Shown here in pieces: positions 10,601 through 18,886 of a stretch of 64,000 nt of DNA. Within the stretch, counting starts at the first letter, position 1; every line of letters begins with the position of its first letter. The stretch covers positions 186,001 through 250,000 of the forward strand of contig CAVXNJ010000005.1 in assembly GCA_963763135.1 (NCBI GenBank), in the 5' to 3' direction. The position numbers and the translations under genes were made by a program. This DNA is from JANMZO01 sp963763135 (lineage in GTDB: Bacteria; Actinomycetota; Acidimicrobiia; Acidimicrobiales; JANYDT01). The notes beneath the pieces are model-generated. The model was given only the letters and a program-made list of their open reading frames with translations, did not search any database and was not told the DNA's origin.

Positions 10601-11339
10601 CGGCGCGTGGGAAAGGTTCGGTGTGGTTGGCGACTGCGTATCGGAACCGGGATGCGCCCTCGTGTCAAAAGCCAACGGACTGTACGTGGCAGCCGAACTC
10701 AATCGCACCGGAGAAGACTCGGGGCTTCTTCGGGCCCGATCGGCTGCGATCGGGCCGTGGGAGCGATTCGGGGTCGTGACCAGCGCGGCCGCCGGCACAC
10801 CAACAACTACAACAACAACGACCACGACACCAACAACGACCACACCAACAACCACCTTGCCTGGTCAATCGGGTCAGCCGACGTGTGCCAATCACTGCAC
10901 GATCCTTGCCATCGCAGCGAATTCCTACGTCGCGGTCGATCAATCCGCACGGGCGGCGGAATCCCAAGCTGCGGTGCGAGCCTTGGCCGGTGCCACACCG
11001 AACCCGATGGACTTCGGTGTCGTCGGCGACTGTCGTTCCGCCGAGGGTTGCGCGCTGAAGAGCAACGTGAACGGAAAGTACCTGTCAGCCGAGCTTGCGT
11101 ACGGTGGCGATGATTACGGAATATTGCGGGCCCGGGCCGATGTGATCGGCCCCTGGGAACGATTTGGCGTCGTGGGTGACTGCCAATCGGCGGCGGGCTG
11201 CGCGCTGCAATCCAAAGCAAACGGTAAGTTCGTTTCGGTCGAACTATCCCGATCCGGCATCGATTACGCGATCCTTCGAGCCCGCGCTGACGTCATCGCA
11301 CCATGGGAGCTATTCCGGTTCAGCACCACAGTCGGGTAG
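7641..11339 (+). CDS. Large secreted protein: DMFA2_C-like domain, Ig-like domain, jelly roll, two fascin-like beta-trefoils
   Basis: 1232 aa, with a signal peptide (RRILPVSLAVSVFLGGLF, then SSGVSA) and an acidic patch near residue 80. Residues about 112-523 resemble the C-terminal domain of N,N-dimethylformamidase large subunit (DMFA2_C): VVVYRIGWYNGTGAR, NTYQAYNSFGGRSLY, TAYHDEYYS and SANNMYWQVRF. Thr-rich linkers follow, then an Ig-like domain (about 590-670), a jelly-roll-like domain (about 746-890), and two blocks of three repeats of about 48 residues (about 903-1048 and 1083-1231). The repeats have the pattern SKANxxYVAAEL, GLLRARAxxIGPWERF and GVVGDC. Three repeats per block is what a fascin-like beta-trefoil needs, so I infer two trefoils. 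These usually bind sugars or proteins, which suggests a surface enzyme or adhesin tethered to the glycan. The amidase assignment is by motif only; the substrate is unknown. Confidence 0.85.
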   Translation: MRMLRVGGCGSRVVRRNERGLCRRILPVSLAVSVFLGGLFSSGVSARLMPVVLNPVEIENAKPGSSSFLSEPVQALLAKATDAEDDEDDEDNPTGHDPDAGFAPSPTTNTGTSGPIIGYAGQQSVNTGTPLDLHIRSTLGQRIDVVVYRIGWYNGTGAREITRITNLPGINLAVPAPDTLGTVELNWPTTATLTTTGWTSGYYLAALNPTGTETTSSYIPFVVRNDAQPADVAVSIPFNTYQAYNSFGGRSLYTAPPAQRVSFDRPYADNMGTEFLFLGDYQLITMLEREGIDATYITSEDLHRNPAALTQRKLFMTAYHDEYYSRQMYDNLTNAIASTTSAAFLSANNMYWQVRFGPSTSGTPNRLMYSYKNVADPITPTSPSLTTTVFRDPRVGLPELNILGAAFQNNSAGPLGTTSPWKVTNANHWIYTGTGLNNGDQIPGIVGGEWDTSPTGRPNDTTILSDSPSPTGSTFGQNAVIRDLPTGKFVFNASTIRFALYLGLDSRRDTRLERITLNTINKARGTLQTTPTPTTTTTQAPTTTTRATTTTQAPTTTTTTTQATTTTQATTTTTRPVGTTTTQATTPPVINGSLIVTSPTNGFCQWQSGFTFTANTGTNLRFELNGAVTAVVPANTVINLPTGVYTVQAIATVNGTETRSPITTFQRSPTCPPTGTPTPTPTPATTTTTITTTTTTTTTPTTTATTTTTTTTPTTTTTTTPTTTTTPTTTTTTPATTTTGPPSGGSVVETIYDDQLNPNWVNASWNTTINPYATNHVAAGSLALSASETTDWGALSLHRSTPLPVPTGSLRLRIRPTGAVKLNLGACADVSCTTIRLVPIEPSADTWSTIDIPWSDFGLGQVQTILVQNAATGRPVTFAVDEIEVRATATTGSGGLPAACSTGCFLVSKANSKYLNSEINGTGEAAGLVRASGIGSGNGLDTLVVVGDCTSTLGCAFRSTANNKYVAAELARSGEDYGMLRARADAIGAWERFGVVGDCVSEPGCALVSKANGLYVAAELNRTGEDSGLLRARSAAIGPWERFGVVTSAAAGTPTTTTTTTTTPTTTTPTTTLPGQSGQPTCANHCTILAIAANSYVAVDQSARAAESQAAVRALAGATPNPMDFGVVGDCRSAEGCALKSNVNGKYLSAELAYGGDDYGILRARADVIGPWERFGVVGDCQSAAGCALQSKANGKFVSVELSRSGIDYAILRARADVIAPWELFRFSTTVG

Positions 11340-11354
11340 GGCTGAGGCTCAGCC
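11340..11354. terminator. Small hairpin between convergent genes
   Basis: A 6-bp stem, GGCTGA/TCAGCC, with a 3-base loop directly after the stop codon of the secreted protein and before the convergent cytidylyltransferase gene. There is no T run, so this is a weak terminator candidate. Confidence 0.3.
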
Positions 11355-11386
11355 AGACACGCATCCAGCTCTGACGCGAAGGCTCG

Positions 11387-12163
11387 TTACGACCAGCATT
11401 TCCAGGGGGCTGCGCCGGACTCCCACATCGATTCAAGCAAATGACGGTCACGAAGTGAATCCATTGGCTGCCAGAACCCGCCATGACGAAACGCTGAAAG
11501 CTGACCTTGGTCAGACAGCTGGCGCAGGGGCTCCTGCTCCCAAACGGTTGAGTCGCCGCTCACCTCGTCGAGCACCGATGGTTCGAGTACGAAAAACCCA
11601 CCGTTGATCCAGGCCCCGTCGCCGTCGGTCTTCTCGCTGAAGTGCTTCACGTCGTTTTGGTCCTCGCGGAGCACGACGGCGCCGAATCGGCCGGGCGGTT
11701 GGACAACGGTCATCGTTGCCTTCCGGTTTTCCTTCCGGTGAAACGCAATCGACGCCGTGATGTCTACGTCGGCGACTCCGTCACCGTAGGTCATGCAGAA
11801 GGTGTCGTCGCCGAGAAGGTCACGAACTCGCTTCAACCGTCCGCCGGTCATCGTGCTTTCGCCGGTGTCGACCAGAGTCACCCGCCATTTTTCGGTTCGG
11901 GGATTACGGTATTCGACCTGGTTATTGGCCAAATCAAACGTCACGTCGCTCGATCGCAGGTAATACGAGGAAAACCACTCTTTGATATAGCTTCCCTTGT
12001 ACCCACAGCACACGATGAAATCATCGATACCGTGATGTGAGTACATCTTCATGATGTGCCAAAGAATCGGTGAACCGCCAATTTCAACCATCGGCTTGGG
12101 GCGGACGGTTGTCTCTTCGCTGATTCGTGTGCCAAGCCCACCGGCTAGTAGTACGGCTTTCAT
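11387..12163 (-). CDS. rfbF: Glucose-1-phosphate cytidylyltransferase
   Basis: 258 aa, the normal length for RfbF, which makes CDP-glucose from CTP and glucose 1-phosphate, the first step to CDP-dideoxyhexoses. The nucleotidyltransferase signature is at the N-terminus: LLAGGLGTR, then RPKPMVEIGG. It is followed by the RfbF-type YGDGVADVDI and the C-terminal GFWQPMDSLRD. ATG at 12161-12163 is preceded by GAGGA at good spacing. The usual partner, CDP-glucose 4,6-dehydratase (RfbG), is not in this window, so the rest of the pathway must lie elsewhere or CDP-glucose is used differently. The gene stands alone between two secreted-protein genes. Confidence 0.93.
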   Translation of the reverse strand: MKAVLLAGGLGTRISEETTVRPKPMVEIGGSPILWHIMKMYSHHGIDDFIVCCGYKGSYIKEWFSSYYLRSSDVTFDLANNQVEYRNPRTEKWRVTLVDTGESTMTGGRLKRVRDLLGDDTFCMTYGDGVADVDITASIAFHRKENRKATMTVVQPPGRFGAVVLREDQNDVKHFSEKTDGDGAWINGGFFVLEPSVLDEVSGDSTVWEQEPLRQLSDQGQLSAFRHGGFWQPMDSLRDRHLLESMWESGAAPWKCWS

Positions 12164-12330
12164 ACTTCAATCCTCGTCTGGAAATAGCGAGATCGTAAGC
12201 TAAAAGACGCGATTCTTCGTGGCGCCAAGTCGCAATTGGGTCGATCGACCCGCCAGAAAGAGGCGAAATTCTTACGGCACCGAGGCCAGAGAAGAACGAT
12301 TCGAACGCACAAAGCGTTCTGAACGCCGAA

Positions 12331-12744
12331 CTACTTGGCGAGCGACTTTCGCGTCCGCCGGTTAGCTACGACCAACGCGCCACCTACGGCGAGAAGAGCG
12401 GCCGACGTGGCAACAAGCGGGATGGTCTGGTTCGAACCGGTGAACGCCGGAGCTTCGGCGGCACTCAGTTGGACACCTTTCACCGAGGCAGTCGGAATCG
12501 CGTTGGTGACTACCAATCCTTCAACGACTGCGGCCTTCGGTGGTACTGCTGCTGTGGCAGAAACTGCCGGTCCGCTACCAGCGACGGCGGGAGCTGGGGT
12601 CGGCTCAAGGGGAATGCTCTTCGTCACGACGGTGTCGCCTCCCGGTGCGGGAACGTACGATTGCGCCAGTGCGATGCCGGGAATGGAAACCACGCCTACC
12701 AAAACGCTGCCAACTACGACACTTTTGACTACAGACCTGAACAT
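12331..12744 (-). CDS. Small exported protein with C-terminal sorting signal
   Basis: About 137 aa from the ATG at 12742-12744 (MFRSVVKSVVVG); a longer frame starts 36 bp upstream. A signal peptide ends near ALAQS. The middle is a low-complexity Ala/Pro/Val region. The C-terminus has PAFTGSNQ followed by a hydrophobic helix (LVATSAALLAVGGALVV) and a basic tail (ANRRTRKS). That layout is a cell-wall sorting signal related to the LPxTG/LAxTG motifs used by actinobacterial sortases, although the first position is Pro, not Leu. No sortase gene is in the window. The function of the mature part is unknown; it may be a small wall-linked protein exposed alongside the polysaccharide. Confidence 0.65.
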   Translation of the reverse strand: MFRSVVKSVVVGSVLVGVVSIPGIALAQSYVPAPGGDTVVTKSIPLEPTPAPAVAGSGPAVSATAAVPPKAAVVEGLVVTNAIPTASVKGVQLSAAEAPAFTGSNQTIPLVATSAALLAVGGALVVANRRTRKSLAK

Positions 12745-12904
12745 GACATCAAGTATGGGGCCGCGACCGGTACAGGTCAATCAAACGGGCCCAAACTGAG
12801 TCGTATTGCCCACTGCATTCGTCCAAACGTCACCAAGGGGGTCGGATTGCCCATGGGTCGATCCAACCACGGAAGCGTGTGGCCGTGGCATTACCATCGA
12901 ACAC

Positions 12905-13449
12905 ATGCGCATGGTGGAGTTCGTTGACAGTCATGCGCTCGGCCAGGCCCTACTCGGTGCTTCTGCGGGATTTGCCATTGCTGCGTTGACCGGTCTCGTG
13001 GAGGATCGGCAACTTGGCAAATCGGGTGTTCGCAAATCGGGAGTTGGCAAATCGGGAGTTCGCATCCGGATTGCAATCTGCTCTATCGCAGTAATTGCGA
13101 GTGGTGTTTTCGCCGGCGATTCACCGACCGGCCGTCACGGTCTTGACATCGGCTACATCATCGCCCTCGGTTTGCTGGTCGGCCCACTGTTGGCTCGGGC
13201 CGGCGAGCGGACGCTGCTGATTGCGGCCTCGCCGCCGCTTCTCTTCCTTCTCCTCGGAGGTACCTGGTCACTGCCCGAAGCATTTGCATGCTTTGCGCCC
13301 CTCGGAGCTGCAGTCGCTCTGGCCAGCCTCGGCCGGTCGACATCGTTTGCCCGGCTCACTGTCGCCGTTGCCGTTGGCGTTTCGCTGTTCTGGTATCCGA
13401 CGCGGGTCCGTTCCATAGCACCGTCCGTGGTTGCTGCGCTGGTCGTATG
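12905..13449 (+). pseudogene. N-terminal membrane part of the DUF4012 protein, split off by a frameshift
   Basis: This frame encodes about 180 residues with several membrane helices (for example IIALGLLVGPLLARAG and TLLIAASPPLLFLLL). It runs on to about 13443, then goes out of frame at ALVV. In the adjacent frame the helix continues smoothly as YAALVIAAAVGVRS into the DUF4012 domain. DUF4012 proteins of Acidimicrobiia commonly have such a multi-helix N-terminus, so I read the two parts as one gene broken by one base near 13443-13449. The alternative is two overlapping genes, the second starting at the TTG at 13431. Start ATG 12905 is tentative. Residues about 37-51 are made by an in-frame 15-bp repeat. 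Confidence 0.55.
13014..13058. repeat. In-frame 15-bp tandem repeat x 3
   Basis: Three 15-bp units of the type TTGGCAAATCGGGAG. They encode three five-residue copies (LGKSG, VRKSG, VGKSG) in the cytoplasmic-looking loop of the DUF4012 N-terminal region, so changes in copy number would keep the frame. Confidence 0.9.
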
Positions 13450-15365
13450 CCGCGCTGGTTATCGCGGCGGCGGTCGGCGTCCGCTCAAAGCGAGCCAAAA
13501 CGACACAACGGTCATCGCCGATCCGACGGGTGACGGTCGGTGCCACCGTCGCCATCGGACTCGGTGTTCTTGCGGCGGGAGCTGCGTACGGAGCGCAACA
13601 CATCAACAGCACGAAGACCGAACTCGAAGACTCCGTATCGGTGCTCACGAACTCCGTCGACGGGGTCGAGTCCCTCGATGTCGCAACCGCGCATGCTTCC
13701 CTCGCTGAGGCCCAGGCTCGGCTCAGCTCGGCGAGTAAGAAGCTCACGTCGCCTGTATGGAAGCTTGCGGCCCTCCTGCCCGTCGGGGCCCAGAACACCG
13801 ATGCGGTCCGCGCACTCGTCGACCGGTCGCTCGTCGCCGTATCGGTCGCTGACGGGTTCCTTCGAACCGATCCGACCGGTCGTCTCCGTCGGGCCGACGG
13901 AAGCATCAACGTCGGGTCGCTGAACGAGTTCATACCGACGCTCCTGGAACTGCGGAAGTCGCTGACGGGTCTGAACGAGCGGCTGGCCAGCGACCATGGG
14001 CCCTGGATCGTGAGCCCGGTCCGAGCGAAGATCGATCGATTCACGCCATATGTGCAACGGGCTCTCGAGAAGGTCGACACGGCCACCAACGCGGCCGAGT
14101 CGCTGCCCGAAATTCTGGGTGCTGACAAACCCCGCCGGTACCTGATGGTGTTTCCGACCCCGGCCGAGGCACGCGGTTCGGGAGGGGCAATCGGAAACTG
14201 GGGGGAGATTGAGGTCGACAACGGAAAGGTTTCGTTGAAGCGCTTTGACCGGATTCTGGCGCTGCGCCGGCCGGACCAGCCGTGGCAGGAGCGGGCCGAC
14301 ACGTTCACACCCGGATACCAGGCCCGATACGCGCAGTTCACCCCGAAGCAGTTCTTTGAGAACCTCCTTGTCTCGCCCGACTTTCCGAGCAACGCTTACG
14401 CGCTGGCCGGCCAGTACTTCGAACTCACGGGAAGCAGTGTCGACGGGGTCATCTCCGTTGATCCGCTCGGTCTCGCCGCAGTCCTCGCGCTCGAGGGTCC
14501 GCTTACCGTCGAGGGACTCGCCGAGCCCGTCACGAGCGAAAACGCTTCGCGGCTGTTGCTTCACGATCTCTACGTGCAAGCCGGAGAAACCCAGGAGGGT
14601 CGGGTTTCGATTCTGGAAGAGATCGCACGTGCGACGTTCGATCGCATCACCGATATTCCGTTGGACGAGCCGGCTCGAATCGCCGACAACCTCGGTCCGG
14701 CGCTGAGAAGTCGACGCGTCCAGATCTGGTCGAAGAACCCCCGCAGTCAGGCGTATCTGACCACGGTGGGCGCATCCGGTCGCTACCTACCTGACTTCGA
14801 AAAGAAGGGACAACTCGACCGTTTCGGCGTCGTCATGCAAAACGCCGGCGGCAACAAGATCGACTGGTATGTCAGCCGCACGATCGATTACAAGGCCCAG
14901 GTCGATGAACAGAACCGGATTTCTGCCACGGCGATCGTCGACGTGCAGAACCTCGCTCCACCGACCGGCCTGCCGAGCTACATCATCGGGAACGTCATCA
15001 CCGGCCGCCAGGTTCCCTTCGGAACGGCGACCGAAATAATCTCGATCTACTCCCGGCTGGAGTTGGAATCGGCGAGCGTTTCGGGCGAGCCGATCGTCAT
15101 GAAACGTTCGACGGACCTCGGTCTGAATGTGTACGACGTCTTCATCGACGTCGCACCCATGTCGCACGCAACCATGGAACTGACGTTCAAGGGGCAGTTG
15201 GATACGTCACAGGGATCACCGAAGACATACGACGTCGACCTGCTCTATCAACCTCAGGTCAACCCTGACAGCTACACGGTCACCGTTTCGAACACCACGG
15301 TGAGTGGGACACGGAAAGTTGTGCTCTCGAAACCGGAGACGATCAACTTCCCCACGCATCCATAG
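13431..15365 (+). CDS. DUF4012 domain membrane protein
   Basis: 644 aa if started at the TTG at 13431; probably the second part of a longer gene (see the upstream fragment). A membrane helix near residue 40 (GATVAIGLGVLAAGAAYGA) is followed by a coiled-coil-prone region and the extracellular DUF4012 domain: RRYLMVFPTPAEARGSGGAIGN, FEN, then GQYFELTGSSVDGVISVDP. DUF4012 proteins are found in actinobacterial and other polysaccharide loci. They have a fold reminiscent of the LytR-CpsA-Psr group, but their biochemical role is not established. The clear extracytoplasmic placement and the neighbours (flippase, sugar enzymes) suggest a late step in glycan display. Confidence 0.8.
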   Translation: MLRWSYAALVIAAAVGVRSKRAKTTQRSSPIRRVTVGATVAIGLGVLAAGAAYGAQHINSTKTELEDSVSVLTNSVDGVESLDVATAHASLAEAQARLSSASKKLTSPVWKLAALLPVGAQNTDAVRALVDRSLVAVSVADGFLRTDPTGRLRRADGSINVGSLNEFIPTLLELRKSLTGLNERLASDHGPWIVSPVRAKIDRFTPYVQRALEKVDTATNAAESLPEILGADKPRRYLMVFPTPAEARGSGGAIGNWGEIEVDNGKVSLKRFDRILALRRPDQPWQERADTFTPGYQARYAQFTPKQFFENLLVSPDFPSNAYALAGQYFELTGSSVDGVISVDPLGLAAVLALEGPLTVEGLAEPVTSENASRLLLHDLYVQAGETQEGRVSILEEIARATFDRITDIPLDEPARIADNLGPALRSRRVQIWSKNPRSQAYLTTVGASGRYLPDFEKKGQLDRFGVVMQNAGGNKIDWYVSRTIDYKAQVDEQNRISATAIVDVQNLAPPTGLPSYIIGNVITGRQVPFGTATEIISIYSRLELESASVSGEPIVMKRSTDLGLNVYDVFIDVAPMSHATMELTFKGQLDTSQGSPKTYDVDLLYQPQVNPDSYTVTVSNTTVSGTRKVVLSKPETINFPTHP

Positions 15366-15379
15366 ATCTCGGCGCAAAG

Positions 15380-15417
15380 GCTCGTCCCAAATGCTCGTCC
15401 TAACGCTCGTCGCGCGC
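15380..15417. repeat. Short degenerate tandem repeat, about 12-13 bp x 3
   Basis: Three units beginning GCTCGTC, spaced 12-13 bp, in the gap between the convergent DUF4012 and flippase genes. Confidence 0.6.
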
Positions 15418-15445
15418 AGGCGGTCAAGGGTCGCCTGGCGTTATC

Positions 15446-16921
15446 TCACCTGGCGAGCCTCGGCTGCCGGTCACGCTGAGCCCGTAGGAGAACTAGGCCC
15501 GTTGCGAGGATCGACACCGCAAGGATTGCGCTGACGGCCGCCACCCGCGAAATCACATGCCCTCCCGCTCGTCCCAACGCCAGGCATACCGCTGACACCG
15601 CTGCAGCCACACCAAAGGTGACGACCGACCGCCAGCTCTCGAAACCGATTCGCCACAAACGCTCGGAGCGAAACCAGCAGACCATGATGAGCACCGCAGA
15701 GCCGGCCAGCGATGCCCAGCAGGCACCTAGCTGTCCGAATGTCGGAACCAGCAACAAGCATCCTGCGATGTTTACGAGTGCGCCGGCGAGGACCGCCTCG
15801 AAGGCCGGACGACCCGATCCGACGATACTCGGGCCCGTCGTCAGGATGGGCATCGCCCCGTTGAGAAGGATCGAGCCGCACAGCACGACAACGGCCACCG
15901 CCAGCCCTTCGTAGCCGCGTCCGAGAATAGGCATCGCGAACGGAAGGACACCGGCGAGTCCGACCGTCATCAGCCCGGCGATCGCGAAGTAACCGGTCAA
16001 CGCCGTCCGGTAAAGAGGCTTCGCGGCATGGCGATCCGTCACCGACAGAGCGAACGGCTCCCATGCCTGTTGCAGCGCGGTAGCGAACAGGAGCACGACG
16101 GTCGCCAGCATCGAAACAACTTGGAATTCGCCAACCTCTCCGACATCGGACAACGCGCCGATCAGAATCCGGGTCAAAAGACCGAGCAACAGGGTCGACG
16201 CCACGCCGGGCAGCAGGGGAAGCGAGTAGCGGAGCATCGCTCGAAGTCGGTCGGTGTCGACGTGCGGCTTACCGATAACGGGCCACAACTGATGGAGTCC
16301 AACGACGATCACCACTGCGCCGACGGCAGCCTGGGCACCGAATACGCCCGGAGTCGCCATCCGTTGAACGCCGACAAACACCACCGTCAATATGGTCGTC
16401 GCGATGGCGACGACAAACGCAATGACCAATGCCGGTCCCGGCCTCCGAGCCATCCGATACCAATGCTGAAGAATGTTGATCATCGCCAGTGCAGGTACGC
16501 AAAGCGACGCCATTTGCACCGATCGAATTTCGGAACCCGTTCCGTCAAAGAACGTGCGGGCGATCAGACCCGCCGTCACCACGCCGATGCCGCTGATTGC
16601 CGTACTGAAGGCCATGGTGGTCCAAACCCATGTGGAGAGTGTCACTCGCCGGTCGTTTTCCAGTTCACTTCCGACGAGGCCTTGCACGGTTGACTCGTAG
16701 TACCAGCGGGTGGCAGCAGAATCCAGACCCAACCCTGACGCGAACTGAAAAAGCAGCAGCGCAGAGGTCAAAAGACCGAATACTCCCAGTTCGGTGTCGC
16801 TCAGCCGACGGGTTAACAGCGGCAACACGACGACGCCGGTGACGCGTGCGACACCGATGGCCACCGCGTACATAACGCCTTCACGAATCGCTGCCGGTAC
16901 CCGGTTCAGAAGGCTGACCAC
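15446..16921 (-). CDS. Polysaccharide flippase (Wzx/MATE-like)
   Basis: 491 aa with about 14 hydrophobic segments spread along its length, the size and layout of Wzx-type lipid-linked oligosaccharide flippases (polysaccharide biosynthesis protein family). The N-terminus RVPAAIREGVMYAVAIGVARVTGVVVLPLLTR matches the family start. It would move undecaprenyl-pyrophosphate-linked repeat units across the membrane for the Wzy-like polymerase at 49577. The frame starts with GTG at 16921; an AGGAGG lies 18 bases upstream, farther than usual, and no better start exists in frame. Divergent from the fucose synthase operon, with 160 bp between. Confidence 0.88.
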   Translation of the reverse strand: MVSLLNRVPAAIREGVMYAVAIGVARVTGVVVLPLLTRRLSDTELGVFGLLTSALLLFQFASGLGLDSAATRWYYESTVQGLVGSELENDRRVTLSTWVWTTMAFSTAISGIGVVTAGLIARTFFDGTGSEIRSVQMASLCVPALAMINILQHWYRMARRPGPALVIAFVVAIATTILTVVFVGVQRMATPGVFGAQAAVGAVVIVVGLHQLWPVIGKPHVDTDRLRAMLRYSLPLLPGVASTLLLGLLTRILIGALSDVGEVGEFQVVSMLATVVLLFATALQQAWEPFALSVTDRHAAKPLYRTALTGYFAIAGLMTVGLAGVLPFAMPILGRGYEGLAVAVVVLCGSILLNGAMPILTTGPSIVGSGRPAFEAVLAGALVNIAGCLLLVPTFGQLGACWASLAGSAVLIMVCWFRSERLWRIGFESWRSVVTFGVAAAVSAVCLALGRAGGHVISRVAAVSAILAVSILATGLVLLRAQRDRQPRLAR

Positions 16922-17081
16922 ACTACGACGGTACTCGGACCTCCTCAGCGTGGGAAGGGCATGGCCGGATTCAGAGACACAAGACCTATTCTAAGATTGG
17001 CGAAATCCCTTTAGTGTCGTTTGTGCCACTGCTGCCGGTTTTGGCGCGAACCGTGACGCGATCGCTTTAGTTTGGAGAGAC

Positions 17082-18059
17082 ATGGAAATTGACCGGAATT
17101 CTCGGGTATTCGTCGCTGGCCACGGCGGGCTTGTCGGATCAGCTGTTTTGAAGAAACTGAAGGCGGAGGGATTTACAAATATCTTGACCGCGACTCGCGC
17201 GCAACTCGACCTTCGCGACCAGGCGGCCGTGAACTATTGGTTCAAAGCGAACCAACCGGAGTATGTGTTTCTTGTCGCAGGAACGGTCGGCGGAATCATG
17301 GCGAACTCAACGCGACCCGCGGAATTCATTTACGACAACATGATGATTCACGCAACGGTCGTTCACGCGAGCTATCTGAACAAGGTGCGGAAGCTCCTGT
17401 ATCTCGGGAGTTCCTGCATCTACCCCCGGATGGCGGCTCAGCCGATCACTGAAGAGGAGTTGCTGTCGGGTTTCCTTGAGCCAACGAACGAACCTTACGC
17501 GATCGCGAAAATTTCGGGTATCAAGTTGTGCGAGTCATATCGCCGACAGTATGGGTGCAATTTCATTTCCGCGATGCCAACAAACCTGTACGGACCCAAT
17601 GACAACTTCGACCTTGAATCGAGCCACGTGCTTCCGGCGCTGATCCGTCGCTTCCACGACGCGCCGACAGATGGAACAGTCACCATCTGGGGTACCGGCG
17701 CGCCGATGCGGGAGTTTCTCCACGTCGACGATCTCGCCGACGCGTGCCTCTTCCTCATGGAGAACTACGAGGGAAACACCCATCTGAATGTCGGAACCGG
17801 CACTGACGTCTCGATCAAGCAACTGGCCGAGCTCGTGCAGTCCATCGTTGCTCCGACAACGACGTTGGCGTTTGACACCTCAAAACCCGACGGCACCCCA
17901 CGCAAACTTCTCGACGTGTCTCGGATCAATGCTCTGGGATGGCGCGCAAAGATCGAACTGGCCGACGGAATTGCGTCGACTTATGCCTGGTTCCTCGAGC
18001 AGGAAAGCGTTCGCGGCCAGGACTCCTCGGCGGACAACGCCAAAGAAAAGGTCGCATGA
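17082..18059 (+). CDS. fcl: GDP-L-fucose synthase
   Basis: 325 aa SDR enzyme making GDP-L-fucose from GDP-4-keto-6-deoxymannose (3,5-epimerisation plus NADPH reduction). It has the NADP-binding GHGGLVGS (residues 13-20), GSSCIYPR with the catalytic Ser-Cys near 111-112, the YAIAK catalytic Tyr-Lys at 139-143, and the fucose-synthase signature MPTNLYGPNDNFD. The start is ATG at 17082 with GGAGAG just upstream. The stop overlaps the start of the ABC permease (ATGA), so it is co-transcribed with the exporter. GDP-mannose 4,6-dehydratase, which makes the substrate, is not in the window. Confidence 0.95.
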   Translation: MEIDRNSRVFVAGHGGLVGSAVLKKLKAEGFTNILTATRAQLDLRDQAAVNYWFKANQPEYVFLVAGTVGGIMANSTRPAEFIYDNMMIHATVVHASYLNKVRKLLYLGSSCIYPRMAAQPITEEELLSGFLEPTNEPYAIAKISGIKLCESYRRQYGCNFISAMPTNLYGPNDNFDLESSHVLPALIRRFHDAPTDGTVTIWGTGAPMREFLHVDDLADACLFLMENYEGNTHLNVGTGTDVSIKQLAELVQSIVAPTTTLAFDTSKPDGTPRKLLDVSRINALGWRAKIELADGIASTYAWFLEQESVRGQDSSADNAKEKVA

Positions 18060-18886
18060 GTGTAGAAACTCCCGTCATAACCATCGTTCCCAGAAGTGGC
18101 TTCGGAGGATTTCGCCTTCCGGAGATCTGGGAATCGCGATTCCTCCTCGCACGGCTGGCCAAACGAGACCTGACGCTCAGGTACCGCCAGACCGCACTCG
18201 GCGTGGTTTGGGTCGTCCTGCAGCCCCTCATGGCGGCCGGCGTGCTCTCGTTCGTGTTCGGCAAGGTGGCCAAGCTCCCCGATGAAGGCGTGCCGTACTA
18301 CGCACTCACCATGTCGGGTTATGTCGGCTGGAGCTGCTTTTCGACCATTATCTCGAAGGCGTCCGGGTCCATTTTGGCGAATGCCGGAATGATCTCAAAG
18401 GTCTTCTTCCCGCGGCTCCTCCTCCCCCTTTCGACGGTGCTCTCCACCATGGTCGACGTATCGGTAGCGGTGGTTCTGCTGCTCGGAACCCTGGTTATTT
18501 CCGGCGTTGGACTCAGCGCCAAACTCATCTTCTTGATCCCCTTCCTCATCGGATTCGCGCTTTTGGCCTTGGGTATCGGCGCAGCGACAGCCGCACTCGC
18601 GGTGCCCTATCGAGACATCAACTACGTGCTGCCCGTCGTCCTGCAACTCCTGCTCTACGCCAGCCCGGTCGCGTACGGCCTTTCGAATGTCCCTTCATCC
18701 GTCATGGGCTACATGAACTTCAACCCGCTTGTCGGGCTGCTTGAGGGCATGCGATGGTGCTGCCTTCCGGGCCGGGATTTCCCCACCGCGTCGATCGTCC
18801 GCTCGGTGATCGGTGGCACGATCATCCTGATCGTCGGGCTCATCATTTTCGAACGTGTTGAAAGAGACTTTGCCGATGTCATCTGA
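18056..18886 (+). CDS. wzm: ABC-2 polysaccharide exporter permease (Wzm-like)
   Basis: 276 aa from the ATG at 18056, which overlaps the fcl stop as ATGA; longer frames simply run back into fcl. It has six membrane helices and the ABC-2 N-terminal amphipathic segment (LAKRDLTLRYRQTALGVVWV, typical of polysaccharide and teichoic-acid exporters), then PYRDINYVLPVVLQLLLYAS in the conserved C-terminal half. It pairs with the ATPase encoded next, overlapping it by 11 bp. The pair would export a finished lipid-linked glycan chain, a route separate from Wzx/Wzy, which also appears to be present. Confidence 0.93.
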   Translation: MSVETPVITIVPRSGFGGFRLPEIWESRFLLARLAKRDLTLRYRQTALGVVWVVLQPLMAAGVLSFVFGKVAKLPDEGVPYYALTMSGYVGWSCFSTIISKASGSILANAGMISKVFFPRLLLPLSTVLSTMVDVSVAVVLLLGTLVISGVGLSAKLIFLIPFLIGFALLALGIGAATAALAVPYRDINYVLPVVLQLLLYASPVAYGLSNVPSSVMGYMNFNPLVGLLEGMRWCCLPGRDFPTASIVRSVIGGTIILIVGLIIFERVERDFADVI

